Position numbers and translations under genes: made by a program. This document shows positions 1 to 8,718 of a stretch of 64,000 nt of DNA, piece by piece. This DNA is from Jatrophihabitans sp. GAS493 (lineage in GTDB: Bacteria > Actinomycetota > Actinomycetes > Mycobacteriales > Jatrophihabitantaceae), in NCBI RefSeq assembly GCF_900230215.1, contig NZ_LT907982.1, forward strand, positions 4,449,568 to 4,513,567. Direction: 5' to 3'. The notes below the pieces were generated by a model. The model made no database searches. It was not told the origin of the DNA and saw only the letters and a list, made by a program, of their open reading frames with translations. Position 1 is the stretch's first letter. Each line of letters begins with the position of its first letter.

Positions 1-612
1 GGTCTCGTTCCACCGGAAATGCCCGTCGTTGACGAAGCGGCGGGCCCGGGAATCGCCGACGAACAGCGGCGCCACGACCAGCTGCAACTCATCGGCCAGG
101 GCGGCGGCGAGAAACTGCGTGAGGATGGTCCCGCCCCCCTCGACCATCAGCCGCGTTACTCCACGGCTCAGGAGATCCGCGCTGACCGCGCGCAGGTCCA
201 CATCCGGTCCGCAGCCGCCGTCGACGACGGTGGCGACCGATCCGAACCGGTCGCGAGCCTGGCCGAGCACCGCACGCGGGCAGTAGACGAGCTTCTCGAC
301 ATCGCCGCAGGTGAAGAAGTTCGAGGCGGGGTCGAGTTCGGCGCTGCGGGTGAGCGTGACCTTCAGCGGCGACGCGGAGAGGCCGCGGGCAACCCGCTCG
401 GCGCGCCGGGCCGGCGACCGGACGAGGAGCCGGCAATTGTCGTTTCGGACCGTCGTCGCCCCGACGAGAATCGCATCGGAGCGCGCACGGACCTCATCGA
501 CGCGGTCCAGATCGGCCTCATTGGAGAGGGTCAGCCGCTTGACGGTGGCCGAATCGAGGTACCCGTCAATGGATACCCCGCAGCTGAGAAGGATGTAGGG
601 ACGCTCAGTCAC
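1..612 (-). CDS. RibD C-terminal-type reductase (dihydrofolate reductase family), 3' end outside window
   Basis: About 204 residues are visible, starting at a GTG; the C-terminus runs off the left edge. The N-terminus has the SIDGYL motif (residues 14-19), followed by ILVGATTVR-DN (about 48-59) and the MVEGGGTILTQFL signature (about 160-172), all typical of the NADPH-binding pyrimidine reductase fold of RibD/RibG and stand-alone DHFR-like proteins. No deaminase domain precedes it, so it is a single-domain reductase. The start overlaps the end of the upstream membrane-protein gene by 8 bases, so it is the fifth gene of a tightly coupled leftward operon. Family assignment is strong. The substrate is unknown; the neighbouring pterin-synthase-like gene makes a pteridine or deazapurine substrate an inference only. 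Confidence 0.85.
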   Translation of the reverse strand, partial: MTERPYILLSCGVSIDGYLDSATVKRLTLSNEADLDRVDEVRARSDAILVGATTVRNDNCRLLVRSPARRAERVARGLSASPLKVTLTRSAELDPASNFFTCGDVEKLVYCPRAVLGQARDRFGSVATVVDGGCGPDVDLRAVSADLLSRGVTRLMVEGGGTILTQFLAAALADELQLVVAPLFVGDSRARRFVNDGHFRWNET

Positions 613-1633
613 GATCGGCCCCTGCCAGTGCCGGAACACTCCGCGGCCGACGAACGGGCCGACGAATCGGCGGACGGACCGTCGGTGCGGCGGACCGACG
701 CTGGTCGCGATGCACAGCCCCGGCGATCAGCACGACTGCGCCGGGGAGGGTGGCGACGAAGGCCATCGCCCCATACGCGGTGGCGGTTGCGATTCCGTGC
801 TCGACTCCCAGCCCAGCCGCACCGAAGACCCACGCGGTGGCCCCCTCCCGCGGACCCCAGCCACCGATGCTGAGGGGAATCGACATAGCCAGCAGGGCCA
901 GCATCGTGAGCGGAAGCAGCCGCTGCGCCGCGACGTCGGTGCCGGTGAGCCGGGCCGCGAGGATGAAGATGGCGGCGTGCCCGGCGACGACCACGACTGA
1001 TGAGACGGCGACCGTGGGCCACGCCCGCCGGTCGAGCAGACTCCGTCGGACGTCTGCTCCGATCAGCTGCCGCAGCCGCGCCAGACGCAGTGAACGGCCG
1101 GCGGGTAGCCGGCGAACGGCGAGCGACACGACCGCCGCACCGGCCAGGGCCAAGGCCAGGACGAGCGCGAGGAGCAACGGCATCCGTGAGCGAACCGGTG
1201 ACGCCAACGCAAGGAGGATGACCATCGCGAGCCCCGTCTGCACCACCTGCCCGGCCGTCCGGTCCAGCGCAACCGCACGCAGCCCGCGCCCGACGTCATC
1301 GACGTCGCGCCCATGGCGCACACCGCGGTGGAGATCGCCCAGCACACCTCCGGGGAGCGCGCTGTTGAGAAACTGCGACCGGTAGTACGCCGCAACGGCC
1401 CGACGCAGCGGCAGCGGCGAACCCAGCGCGGTGGCAATCACCCGCCACCGCCAGGCCGAGGCGAGCGTCGTCACGGCCGTGACGGCGACGGCAGCGAGCA
1501 GCGCGCCGCCGCTGAGCGCGCTCAGGCCGTCGAGAAAGGGGCCCCTCCCGATCCGCCAGCCGAGGCCCACGAGGATGGCGGCGCCGATGACCGGACGCCA
1601 CCAGGTAGATCTTGCGGCGGCTCTGGGATCCAT
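605..1633 (-). CDS. flippase-like integral membrane protein (LPG synthase TM / YbhN family)
   Basis: 342 residues with a regular series of hydrophobic helices across most of the length. The segment YRSQFLNSALPGGVLGDLHR (about 88-107) matches the conserved core of the lysylphosphatidylglycerol-synthase transmembrane (UPF0104/YbhN) family, many members of which are proposed lipid flippases. The soluble aminoacyl-transferase domain of MprF is absent, so only the membrane domain is encoded. It lies 14 bases downstream of the GT4 gene and overlaps the RibD-type reductase gene. The likely role, inferred from context, is to move or help assemble a lipid made by the divergent CDP-alcohol phosphatidyltransferase and this glycosyltransferase. 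Confidence 0.85.
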   Translation of the reverse strand: MDPRAAARSTWWRPVIGAAILVGLGWRIGRGPFLDGLSALSGGALLAAVAVTAVTTLASAWRWRVIATALGSPLPLRRAVAAYYRSQFLNSALPGGVLGDLHRGVRHGRDVDDVGRGLRAVALDRTAGQVVQTGLAMVILLALASPVRSRMPLLLALVLALALAGAAVVSLAVRRLPAGRSLRLARLRQLIGADVRRSLLDRRAWPTVAVSSVVVVAGHAAIFILAARLTGTDVAAQRLLPLTMLALLAMSIPLSIGGWGPREGATAWVFGAAGLGVEHGIATATAYGAMAFVATLPGAVVLIAGAVHRDQRRSAAPTVRPPIRRPVRRPRSVPALAGADRD

Positions 1634-1647
1634 CGCGCTCAGCCTCC

Positions 1648-2766
1648 CTAACGCTGTCCTACAGACATACGACCACGCGAGCGAACCGGTTCAACCGGGT
1701 GCGAGCCGATCTCGGTGAGTACCTGTGCCATCACGGCGGCGGTCTCCTCCCAGCGGGCCAGCGTCGGGCGCACCTGCCGGGCCAGCCCGCGCAGCGAAGC
1801 GCGCAACCGGCCGTCGCTCAGCCAGCGCCGCAGCGCCGCGCTGAGGGCTGCCGGGTCCTGCGCCGGTACGAGCAGCCCCGGCCGGCCACCGGCCCGGGTC
1901 AGCCCCATCGCCTCGGGGATTCCACCAACGGATGAGGCGATCACCGGGATGCCCCGGGCCAGCGCCTCGCTGATCACCATGCCGTAGGCCTCGAACCTCG
2001 ACGCGACGACGAGCACGTCTGCGCGGTCATAGAGCCGATCCAGCTCGGCGCCCACCCTCGGGCCGAGAAGGCTCAGCCGATCTTCGATCCCACTCGCAGC
2101 ACTCTGCGCCATCAGTTTCCGGACGAAGTCCGGTTCGCAGTCCAGCATCCCGACGCAGTCACACCGCCAGTGTTGGTCCGGCAGCTGCGACAACGCAGTG
2201 AGCAGCACGTCCTGCCCCTTGTGCGCGGCGACCGTACCCACGCAGAGCAGCCGGCTTCCGTCGCGACTGCCCGGCGCGAGCCCAGCTGCATCGACACCGG
2301 GCGGTACCACGAAGACTCGTCTCGGGCCGAGCGGGTAGAGCTCGAGAAGGCGGTCACGGGTCCAGCGGCTGGTCGTCACCACGGCGTGGGTAGCCGCCAA
2401 CGCGGCGCCCTCGCCCCGGCGAGCGGCGGGGAGATGGCCAGCCGGTGAAGCGAGGCCGAGTGGCATATGCATCATGACGACGATCCGCAGCCGCCGCGCG
2501 TGGGGCTGCAACAGCGCGGGGACGGCGGAGGCGATCAGCCCGTCGATGAGGATGGCGGCACCGTCAGGCATGGCGGCGAGGATTGAGCGCAGTTCAGCCA
2601 TTGCGGCCGGTTCTGGAACCGGCCAGTTCCCGGCGAGGGCGTGCAGGCGCACGTCCCACCCCGCGGCGACCAGCCCGTCGCGGAGCCGGCGGTGGTAGAC
2701 GTTGCCGCCAGTGGGACGGGCCGGGTCGTCGATTCCGTCCACGACCACCAGCTCGACGCTGGTCAC
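1648..2766 (-). CDS. GT4-family glycosyltransferase
   Basis: 372 residues from a GTG whose GTGA overlaps the stop of the upstream gene. The N-terminal Rossmann half has the glycine-rich acceptor side ([11 protein letters not shown]). The C-terminal half has the nucleotide-sugar region [14 protein letters not shown] and the retaining GT4 EX7E motif in [21 protein letters not shown]. There is no signal peptide, so it is a cytoplasmic or peripheral membrane enzyme. Its place between a pterin-synthase-like gene and a lipid flippase-like gene suggests it glycosylates the cluster's product. The donor and acceptor cannot be read from the sequence. Confidence 0.88.
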   Translation of the reverse strand: MTSVELVVVDGIDDPARPTGGNVYHRRLRDGLVAAGWDVRLHALAGNWPVPEPAAMAELRSILAAMPDGAAILIDGLIASAVPALLQPHARRLRIVVMMHMPLGLASPAGHLPAARRGEGAALAATHAVVTTSRWTRDRLLELYPLGPRRVFVVPPGVDAAGLAPGSRDGSRLLCVGTVAAHKGQDVLLTALSQLPDQHWRCDCVGMLDCEPDFVRKLMAQSAASGIEDRLSLLGPRVGAELDRLYDRADVLVVASRFEAYGMVISEALARGIPVIASSVGGIPEAMGLTRAGGRPGLLVPAQDPAALSAALRRWLSDGRLRASLRGLARQVRPTLARWEETAAVMAQVLTEIGSHPVEPVRSRGRMSVGQR

Positions 2767-3161
2767 AGCGGTCGCTCGTAGGTCGCCCAGGCGACGTGCG
2801 ACTCGTGCAGCGTCACGCAGAGACCGACCAGGCCCCGAGCCGCTGCTCCGAACTCCCCGGCCTGGATGCGGTCGGCCATACGGTCGGCGATCACCTTGGC
2901 CAGCATCTCCGTCGAGGTGTTGACTCCGGCGAACTCCGGTTCGTCGTCGAGGTTGCGGTAGCTGAGCTGCGCGAGAATGCGGTGCAGCTCCTCAGCCGCC
3001 CGTCCGATGTCGACCACGATGCCGTCGGCGTCGAGATCGGGGCGGCGCAGCGTCGCATCGACGATGTACGTCGCACCGTGCAGGCGCTGGGCCGGACCGA
3101 AGACTTCACCCCGGAAACTATGGGCGATCATGATGTGGTCGCGGACGGTCACGCTGAACAT
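2763..3161 (-). CDS. degenerate 6-pyruvoyl-tetrahydropterin synthase/QueD-like protein
   Basis: 132 residues, close to the usual length for the T-fold PTPS/QueD family. Visible family landmarks are His14 in MIAHSF, LHG at 27-29, DIGR at 51-54 and NTSTE at 81-85. By-eye comparison with the classical motifs shows important losses: the LHGH zinc motif reads LHGA (second His replaced by Ala30), no Cys precedes it, and the Asp-His catalytic pair expected near residue 67 reads Ser-Tyr. The protein therefore probably keeps the fold and substrate pocket but not standard PTPS chemistry. It overlaps the MDR gene by one base (TGATG) and the GT4 gene by four bases. Confidence 0.82.
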   Translation of the reverse strand: MFSVTVRDHIMIAHSFRGEVFGPAQRLHGATYIVDATLRRPDLDADGIVVDIGRAAEELHRILAQLSYRNLDDEPEFAGVNTSTEMLAKVIADRMADRIQAGEFGAAARGLVGLCVTLHESHVAWATYERPL

Positions 3162-4153
3162 CAGGCGGGCTCGGCTTCGTCGAGTACGTCGTAGCTCACG
3201 CTGTGGCAGAGGCCGGGCGTGGCGGCCAGCTCGGGCAGCACCACGGGGAGCTGCTCAAAGGGCGACGACCCGTCCAGCAGCGCGTCGAAGGCGTCGTCGG
3301 CCAGCAGCTCGAGGGCGAGACCGAGGCGGTCGCGCAGCGAGCGGGTGGCTCGCCGAGCCGCCGCGACCGCACCCACCTGGCTGGCCCGGATACCGAGGCG
3401 CCGGGAGTGGAAGGCCTCGCCGAGAGACAGCGTGACGTCGGTGTCGCCGTACCAGCTGAGGTCGATCACCTCCGCGTCCGCCGCGAGCAGGCCCAGTGCC
3501 AGTTGCAGGCCGGCGGCGGTGGCGCTGGTGTGGAACACCAGATCCTGCTCCCCCGCGGCCTCGGTCGGCAGAGCGAACTCCACCCCCAGCTGCGTGGCCG
3601 TCTTGGCCCGCGCCGCCTCCACGTCGATGAGGGTCACCCGGGTGCCGGGGACCCGGGCCAACAGTCGGGCGACGCTGCAGCCGACCATGCCCGCGCCGAC
3701 CACCGAGACCCGGTCGCCCAACCGTGGCGGCGCGTCCCAGAGCGCGTTGACCGCGGTCTCCACCGTTCCGGCCAGCACCGCCCGCTCGGGCGGGACACCG
3801 TCGGGAAGCGGAATGACCGACCGGGACGGGACCACGTATGCGGTCTGGTGCGGGTAGAGGCAGAACACGCTCCGGCCGAGCAGCTCGGGCGCCCCGCCGG
3901 TGACGACTCCGACGTTGAGGTAGCCGTACTTGACCGGTCCGCGGAAGTCACCGTCCTGGAACGGCGCGCGCATGGTCGTGTGTTGGCTGGTCGGCACCCG
4001 GCCACGAAAGACGAGGGATTCGGTGCCCCGGCTGATCGCTGATCGCACGGTCTGCACGAGCACGTCATCCGGGCCAGGCTCGGGAAGCGGCACGGAACGA
4101 ATCTCGCCGACTCCCGGGGCGGTGATCCAGAACGCGCGAGCGGTACGCGTCAT
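3161..4153 (-). CDS. zinc-type MDR dehydrogenase, ISRGTE subfamily
   Basis: 330 residues. The ATG at 4153 is preferred over an upstream ATG because GAAGGAGG lies at good spacing before it. The N-terminal GroES-like half carries [14 protein letters not shown] where classical alcohol dehydrogenases have the catalytic zinc Cys. The Rossmann half has [18 protein letters not shown] for NAD(P) binding. This looks like the BchC-like branch of medium-chain dehydrogenases without standard zinc ligands. It is the first gene of the five-gene leftward operon and is divergent from the CDP-alcohol phosphatidyltransferase gene. A redox step in the same lipid or pterin pathway is inferred. Confidence 0.82.
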   Translation of the reverse strand: MTRTARAFWITAPGVGEIRSVPLPEPGPDDVLVQTVRSAISRGTESLVFRGRVPTSQHTTMRAPFQDGDFRGPVKYGYLNVGVVTGGAPELLGRSVFCLYPHQTAYVVPSRSVIPLPDGVPPERAVLAGTVETAVNALWDAPPRLGDRVSVVGAGMVGCSVARLLARVPGTRVTLIDVEAARAKTATQLGVEFALPTEAAGEQDLVFHTSATAAGLQLALGLLAADAEVIDLSWYGDTDVTLSLGEAFHSRRLGIRASQVGAVAAARRATRSLRDRLGLALELLADDAFDALLDGSSPFEQLPVVLPELAATPGLCHSVSYDVLDEAEPA

Positions 4154-4171
4154 CGGCCCCAGCCTCCTTCG

Positions 4172-4200
4172 GAAGTGAACCGAGCCGAAGTGAACCGAGC
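4172..4200. repeat. 15-bp direct repeat, two copies
   Basis: The 14-base core GAAGTGAACCGAGC occurs at 4172-4185 and again at 4187-4200, giving a 15-bp period. It lies in the leader of the MDR gene, between its ribosome-binding site and the divergent promoter region. Confidence 0.9.
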
Positions 4201-4209
4201 GACGGCACA

Positions 4210-4243
4210 CTCCGTATCAACGGTATACACCACTAATACGGAG
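4210..4243. promoter_or_regulatory. inverted repeat in divergent promoter region
   Basis: CTCCGTAT at 4210-4217 is exactly mirrored by ATACGGAG at 4236-4243 across an 18-base spacer that contains GGTATACACC. The element is the only sizeable gap between the leftward MDR operon and the rightward CDP-alcohol phosphatidyltransferase gene, and its right arm overlaps the GAGG ribosome-binding site of the latter. It is a good candidate for an operator controlling both directions; no regulator gene is adjacent. Confidence 0.55.
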
Positions 4244-4254
4244 GTGCGGCCGCA

Positions 4255-5016
4255 ATGGTTCGAGCAGCCCTGAGCTTCGGTTTCACCGCGGATCTCGTGG
4301 TGCTGACCGGGGTGGCCATGACCGTCGGGTTGGCGCCGGCGGGCTGGCTCACCGGACTCATCGTCGGGCTCGCGGTAAACCTGCTGCTCGTGCGGGGGCT
4401 GGCGCGGGCCGGCCGGCGGGTCGGGCCGGCCGATCAGGTGACGCTGCTACGGGCGGCACTGGTCGGGGGCGTGGCCGCGCTGACGGTCGACTCGTTCCTG
4501 GCACCGGTGTCGATCCCCGTCCGCGCCGCCGCCGCCCCGGTCCCTGTCCCGGTCAGCGTGCTCGTCGTACTGGCTTCGATCGCCCTCGCGCTGGACGCGG
4601 TCGATGGTCCGGTCGCGCGGGGCACCGGCACGATGTCCGCCGTCGGCGCCCGTTTCGACATGGAGACCGACGCGCTCCTGATCCTGGTCCTGAGCTGCTA
4701 CGACGCCCGCCTCTTCGGCTGGTGGGTGTTGACGATCGGGCTGCTGCGCTACGCCTTCGTGGCGGCTGGAGTGGCCTGGGCCTGGCTGCGAGCCCCGTCC
4801 CCGCCCCGCCACTGGTGCAAGGTCGTCGCCGCCGTCCAGGGCATCGTGCTCACCGCGGTCGCGCCCGCACTGCTCCCCTCAGCCGTCGCTGTGGGCTTGA
4901 TCCTGATCTCGTTGGCGTTGCTGACGGAGTCGTTCGGTCGAGAAGTGCTCTGGCTGGGCCGGCACCGCGGCGTGACGCAGCCGCCGATCCTGGTCGGAGC
5001 CGGGGTCAATGCCTGA
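4255..5016 (+). CDS. CDP-alcohol phosphatidyltransferase family protein
   Basis: 253 residues, strongly hydrophobic with about six predicted membrane helices. The complete family signature DG-X2-AR-X8-G-X3-D-X3-D is present at about residues 117-139 (DGPVAR, then G and the two downstream Asp residues), so metal binding and transfer chemistry should be intact. Such enzymes displace CMP from a CDP-lipid with an alcohol headgroup in the membrane. GAGGTG is suitably placed before the ATG. The gene overlaps the following sulfatase gene by 8 bases and is divergent from the glycosyltransferase/pterin-like operon. Headgroup specificity is unknown. Confidence 0.9.
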   Translation: MVRAALSFGFTADLVVLTGVAMTVGLAPAGWLTGLIVGLAVNLLLVRGLARAGRRVGPADQVTLLRAALVGGVAALTVDSFLAPVSIPVRAAAAPVPVPVSVLVVLASIALALDAVDGPVARGTGTMSAVGARFDMETDALLILVLSCYDARLFGWWVLTIGLLRYAFVAAGVAWAWLRAPSPPRHWCKVVAAVQGIVLTAVAPALLPSAVAVGLILISLALLTESFGREVLWLGRHRGVTQPPILVGAGVNA

Positions 5017-6751
5017 CGACAGCAGGACTAGGCCTTCCGAGCGAGCCGAACGCTCGGGGCGAGCCGAACGCTCGGGGCCAGCCGAACGCTCGGGGCGGTG
5101 GGCGGTCCTCGTTGCCCGGGCGCTGACCGTGGCCGCATTCCTGACCGTGTGGTTCGCCCTGATCCTGCCCGACCGGCTCGAGCAGATCACCACCGCCGCG
5201 GCGCTGCAGATCCCGGTCGAGGGGCTCGTCCTGGTCGCCCTCGCAGTGCTCCTTCCAGCCCGCGGCCGACGGGTCATCTCGGTCGTCGCCGGTGCGCTGC
5301 TCGGTCTGCTGGTCGTCGTCAAGGTTCTCGACATCGGCTTCTATACCGAGCTCGATCGTCCATTCAATCCGGTCATCGACTGGAGCAGCATCGGCCCGGC
5401 CATCGGCGTAGTGCGGGACTCCGTCGGAGCCACTCGGGCCGACGCGGCGGTCATCCTAGCCGTGCTGCTCTTGATCGCCGTCGTGGCGCTGGTGACGCTG
5501 TCGGTGATACGGCTGGCTACGGTCACCGCCCGGCACCCCAGACCGGCGGCCCGGGTGGCCGCGGCGTTCGCCGGAGTCTGGATACTCTGCACCGCCTTCA
5601 ACGTCAGTCTCGTCTCCGGAGTGCCGGTCGCCGCGCACAGCGTGAGCCGGCTGGCCGTGGACCAGGTACGGGATGCCGGTTCGGCGGTGCAGGATCAACA
5701 GCGGTTCGAATCCCTGCTCCGATCCCACGACGAATTCAGCTCAGTGCCCGGAGCATCGCTGCTCACCGGGCTGCAGGGCAAGGACGTGATCTTTGCCTTT
5801 GTCGAGAGTTACGGGCAGGTCGCCGTTCAAGGGAGCACATTCTCACCGGCCATCGACGACCTTCTCCGCTCCGGCAACACGCAATTGAGCTCCGCCGGAT
5901 TCTCGTCGCGGAGCGCATTCCTGACGTCGCCGACCTTCGGTGGCATCAGTTGGCTGGCCCATTCAACGCTGCAGTCGGGGTTATGGATCAACAACCAGCA
6001 GCGCTACAACCAACTCGTCGACAGTGATCGTCTCACCCTCGCCACTGCCTTCAAACGCTCCGGTTGGCGGACGGTGGGTGACGTGCCGTCGAACGGCGGT
6101 GACTGGCCTCAGGGCAAGTCGTTCTATCACTACGACCAGCTCTACGACGAACGCAACGTCGGCTACGCCGGACCGAAGTTCTCCTACGCGTCAATGCCTG
6201 ATCAGTACACGCTGTCGGCGTTGCAGCGGCTGGAGCTAAAGCCGGGGCATACGCCGGTGATGGCTGAGATCGATCTGGTCTCCTCGCACACGCCGTGGAC
6301 GCCGCTGCCCCGCCTGGTCGGGTGGAGCGCCGTCGGTGACGGCTCGATCTACGACGGAATGCCAGCCCATGGCTTGGCCCCCAGCACCGTCTGGCCGAAC
6401 GCGGGCCGGGTGCAGAAGGCCTACGGCGAGTCGGTGCAGTACTCGCTCAATGCCTTGATCTCCTGGGTCACTCAGCTGCACGACGACAATCTCGTGCTCG
6501 TCATGCTCGGCGACCACCAGCCGGCGACGATCGTGAGTGGCCCCGGAGCCAACCACGAGGTGCCGATCTCGATCATCGCGCACGACCCCAGCGTCCTGGC
6601 TCGGATCTCGTCCTGGGGTTGGCAGGACGGTCTGCTGCCCTCGCCGCAGGCTGTGGTGTGGCCGATGGACGCGTTTCGGAACCGGTTTCTCAACGCCTAT
6701 GGAGCACAACCGGTTGGCCCTACGACCAATGCGGCGACCGGTCAGCATTGA
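5009..6751 (+). CDS. membrane-anchored sulfatase/LTA-synthase-like enzyme
   Basis: 580 residues. A charged N-terminus built from a short tandem repeat (about residues 11-28) is followed by several membrane helices up to about residue 220 and then an extracellular alkaline-phosphatase-fold domain. Recognisable elements are GKDVIFAFVESYGQ, the nucleophile-region stretch SPTFGGISWLAHST, and LVLVMLGDHQPAT with the metal-binding Asp-His. Relatives include LtaS-like phosphoglycerol transferases and arylsulfatase-like phosphoethanolamine transferases. Coupling to the CDP-alcohol phosphatidyltransferase gene (8-base overlap) suggests it transfers or removes a phospho-headgroup outside the membrane. 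The precise reaction is not decidable from sequence. Confidence 0.85.
   Translation: MPDDSRTRPSERAERSGRAERSGPAERSGRWAVLVARALTVAAFLTVWFALILPDRLEQITTAAALQIPVEGLVLVALAVLLPARGRRVISVVAGALLGLLVVVKVLDIGFYTELDRPFNPVIDWSSIGPAIGVVRDSVGATRADAAVILAVLLLIAVVALVTLSVIRLATVTARHPRPAARVAAAFAGVWILCTAFNVSLVSGVPVAAHSVSRLAVDQVRDAGSAVQDQQRFESLLRSHDEFSSVPGASLLTGLQGKDVIFAFVESYGQVAVQGSTFSPAIDDLLRSGNTQLSSAGFSSRSAFLTSPTFGGISWLAHSTLQSGLWINNQQRYNQLVDSDRLTLATAFKRSGWRTVGDVPSNGGDWPQGKSFYHYDQLYDERNVGYAGPKFSYASMPDQYTLSALQRLELKPGHTPVMAEIDLVSSHTPWTPLPRLVGWSAVGDGSIYDGMPAHGLAPSTVWPNAGRVQKAYGESVQYSLNALISWVTQLHDDNLVLVMLGDHQPATIVSGPGANHEVPISIIAHDPSVLARISSWGWQDGLLPSPQAVVWPMDAFRNRFLNAYGAQPVGPTTNAATGQH
5042..5095. repeat. 18-bp in-frame tandem repeat, three copies
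   Basis: Units of 18 bases ending in GCCGAACGCTCGGGG are at 5042-5059, 5060-5077 and 5078-5095; the third differs in its second base. Being a multiple of three, it adds six residues per copy to the cytoplasmic N-terminus of the sulfatase-like protein without shifting the frame. Confidence 0.92.
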
Positions 6752-7049
6752 GGCCGACTAGCTCCGCCGAGGCCTAGGCCGCTCGATAGGTCTGCACTGG
6801 AGCCGGTTCCGCTGACGTCGTCAGCTTCGACCGGTCGAGCTGGTTGACCCGAATTCGATTCGGATTCGCTACCGGCACCGAGCGCCGCATCGACAGATCA
6901 AGCTTCTTTCGCATCGCGCACCACCAGATCCTCAGGGGTCAGCTACGCACTCAGCTTGGTCGGCCACGATTGCCAGGTCATTTCAGACTCGAGAACTCTC
7001 GGCGACAGCCGGTCGTCCCGCCCACCCCGTATCGCTTGACCAACGGCGT

Positions 7050-8198
7050 TCACCGTCGATGCTGGTTCAGTCGGGCGGCCTGGCGGGTCTGGTGATCACG
7101 TTCGGCCAGGTTCGGCGCGTTGTGAGCCGCTTCGGCGTAGAGGTGGGCCGCCAGCTCCAGATCACCATTCTTTTCATGCAGATACGCCGCAACCGCCGCC
7201 CGTCGTGGCACGCCTTCGGCAACGCCGGCCAGTGCCGCCAACCCGGCCGGGGCACCGTCGGCTTCGCCGATCGCGACCGCTCGATTGAGCCGGACGACCG
7301 GGGTGTCGGCGAATCGCAGCAACTCGTCGTACCACTCCACGATCTGCACCCAGTCGGTCTCCTCGACCCGCGGCGCGTCGGCATGCAGGGCGGCGATCGC
7401 CGCCTGCGCCTGATACTCCCCGAGTTGATCGCGGGCGAGTGCCGCCTGGGTGATGGCGATTCCCTCGGTGATCAGAGCGGTGTCCCATTGGCTGCGATCC
7501 TGATCGGCCAGCGGCACGATGCTGCCGTCGGCGGTGCTACGGCTGCTGCGGCGAGCCTGGTGCAGCAGCATCAGCGCGAGCAGTCCGTGCGCCTCAGGGG
7601 CGTCGGCCAGCGCCGACAACTGGCGGGTGAGGCGGATCGCTTCGGCGGCCAGGTCGACATCGCCGGAGTAACCCTCATTGAAGACGAGGTACAGCACCCG
7701 CATGACTGTGCCCACGTTGCCGGGATGCTCGACGCCGGCCCGGCTGACGACGCGCTTGGCTCGACTGATCCGCTGAGCCATGGTCGGTTCCGGCACGAGG
7801 TACGCGCGCGCGATCTGACCGGTGGTGAGACCGCCGACCGCGCGCAGGGTCAACGCCACCGCTGAGGACGGCGTCAGGTCGGGGTGGGCGCAGAGGAAGT
7901 AGAGCTGGAGCGTGTCGTCGACATTCGGGATCGCGCCCGGCGGCGGTTCGGTGTCGAAGCGCAGCTCGCGGTGACGACGCGAGGCCTCCGAACGGGCGAG
8001 GTCGAGGAAGATTCGCCAGGCGACCGTGATGAGCCAACCGGTGCGGTCGGCCGGCGTCTCCTCCGCCCAGGCCGACAGGGCCCGGATCAGCGCCTCCTGC
8101 ACGGCGTCCTCGGCCGTCGCGAAGTCAGCTCCGCGACGGACGAGGACGTTCAGCACCTGCGGAACGAGCTCACGAGGTTCGACCTCGTTCGCGGTCAC
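7050..8198 (-). CDS. ECF RNA polymerase sigma factor with long C-terminal extension (DGPF-linked type)
   Basis: 382 residues from the GTG at 8198, chosen because its GTGA overlaps the stop of the upstream DGPF gene. Sigma region 2 is at about 10-80 (DFATAEDAVQEALIRALSAW, GWLITVAWRIFLDLAR) and region 4 at about 110-165 (LTLRAVGGLTTGQIARAYLV). The remaining 200 residues are the large helical extension (DUF6596 type) typical of ECF42-like factors, which are usually not controlled by an anti-sigma factor. Coupling to a DGPF protein is the hallmark of this group. Targets are unknown; published members have been linked to stress responses. Confidence 0.9.
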   Translation of the reverse strand: MTANEVEPRELVPQVLNVLVRRGADFATAEDAVQEALIRALSAWAEETPADRTGWLITVAWRIFLDLARSEASRRHRELRFDTEPPPGAIPNVDDTLQLYFLCAHPDLTPSSAVALTLRAVGGLTTGQIARAYLVPEPTMAQRISRAKRVVSRAGVEHPGNVGTVMRVLYLVFNEGYSGDVDLAAEAIRLTRQLSALADAPEAHGLLALMLLHQARRSSRSTADGSIVPLADQDRSQWDTALITEGIAITQAALARDQLGEYQAQAAIAALHADAPRVEETDWVQIVEWYDELLRFADTPVVRLNRAVAIGEADGAPAGLAALAGVAEGVPRRAAVAAYLHEKNGDLELAAHLYAEAAHNAPNLAERDHQTRQAARLNQHRR

Positions 8199-8602
8199 TC
8201 GGTGACGGTGGGCGGCGCGGTCAGAAACGGGCGAACCTCCAACCATTCGTGGATCGGCCGCCCGCCGGCCCCGGGGGCGGCGGAGAGTTCACCGGCGAGC
8301 TCGACGGCTCGCTCGTGGCTGTCGACGTCGATCACATACCAGCCGGCGATCAGATCCTTCGTCTCGGCGAACGGACCGTCGGTGACCGGCGGCCGACCCT
8401 CACCGTCATAGCGCACCCAGGCGCCGACCGGAGCCAGCGCCTGCCCGTCGACGAACTCGCCGTTGCGCTCCAGGCGAGCGGCGAAGTCGTTCATGAACCC
8501 CATGTGGGCCCCCACCTCGTCGGGCGTCCACTGATCCATCGGCACACCGTTGACTGGTGCCGGCGCGCCCCGGTAATGCTTGAGCAGCAGATATTTGGCC
8601 AT
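8195..8602 (-). CDS. YciI/DGPF domain protein
   Basis: 135 residues with a ferredoxin-like fold. It carries the eponymous motif in VTDGPFAETKDLIAGWYVIDVDS (about 76-98) and ends with IHEWLEVRPF, both standard for the YCII-related PCG/DGPF family. AGGAG precedes the ATG. The gene is translationally coupled to the downstream ECF sigma factor. In this genomic pairing DGPF proteins are usual companions or targets of the sigma factor, but their biochemical activity is not established. Confidence 0.9.
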   Translation of the reverse strand: MAKYLLLKHYRGAPAPVNGVPMDQWTPDEVGAHMGFMNDFAARLERNGEFVDGQALAPVGAWVRYDGEGRPPVTDGPFAETKDLIAGWYVIDVDSHERAVELAGELSAAPGAGGRPIHEWLEVRPFLTAPPTVTE

Positions 8603-8718
8603 GGATTTCTCCTCGCGTGACGTCGGCCCCGTCGGCCGAATGCCCCCTGGGACGGAGCCGGCGGAGCATTCTCGACATCCCTCACGGAAAAGTTTTGCAC
8701 GAATTTCGAAGCCTGAAC

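Noticed and set aside
3203-4042. A 279-codon plus-strand ORF opposite the MDR gene
   Set aside because: Shadow of the MDR dehydrogenase gene, which has the dinucleotide-binding motif and ribosome-binding site.
6752-7049. A possible gene in the gap between the sulfatase-like gene and the sigma factor
   Set aside because: An 83-codon ORF overlaps the sigma gene end and shows no motif; the palindrome GGCCTAGGCC at 6771-6780 is too short to call a terminator.
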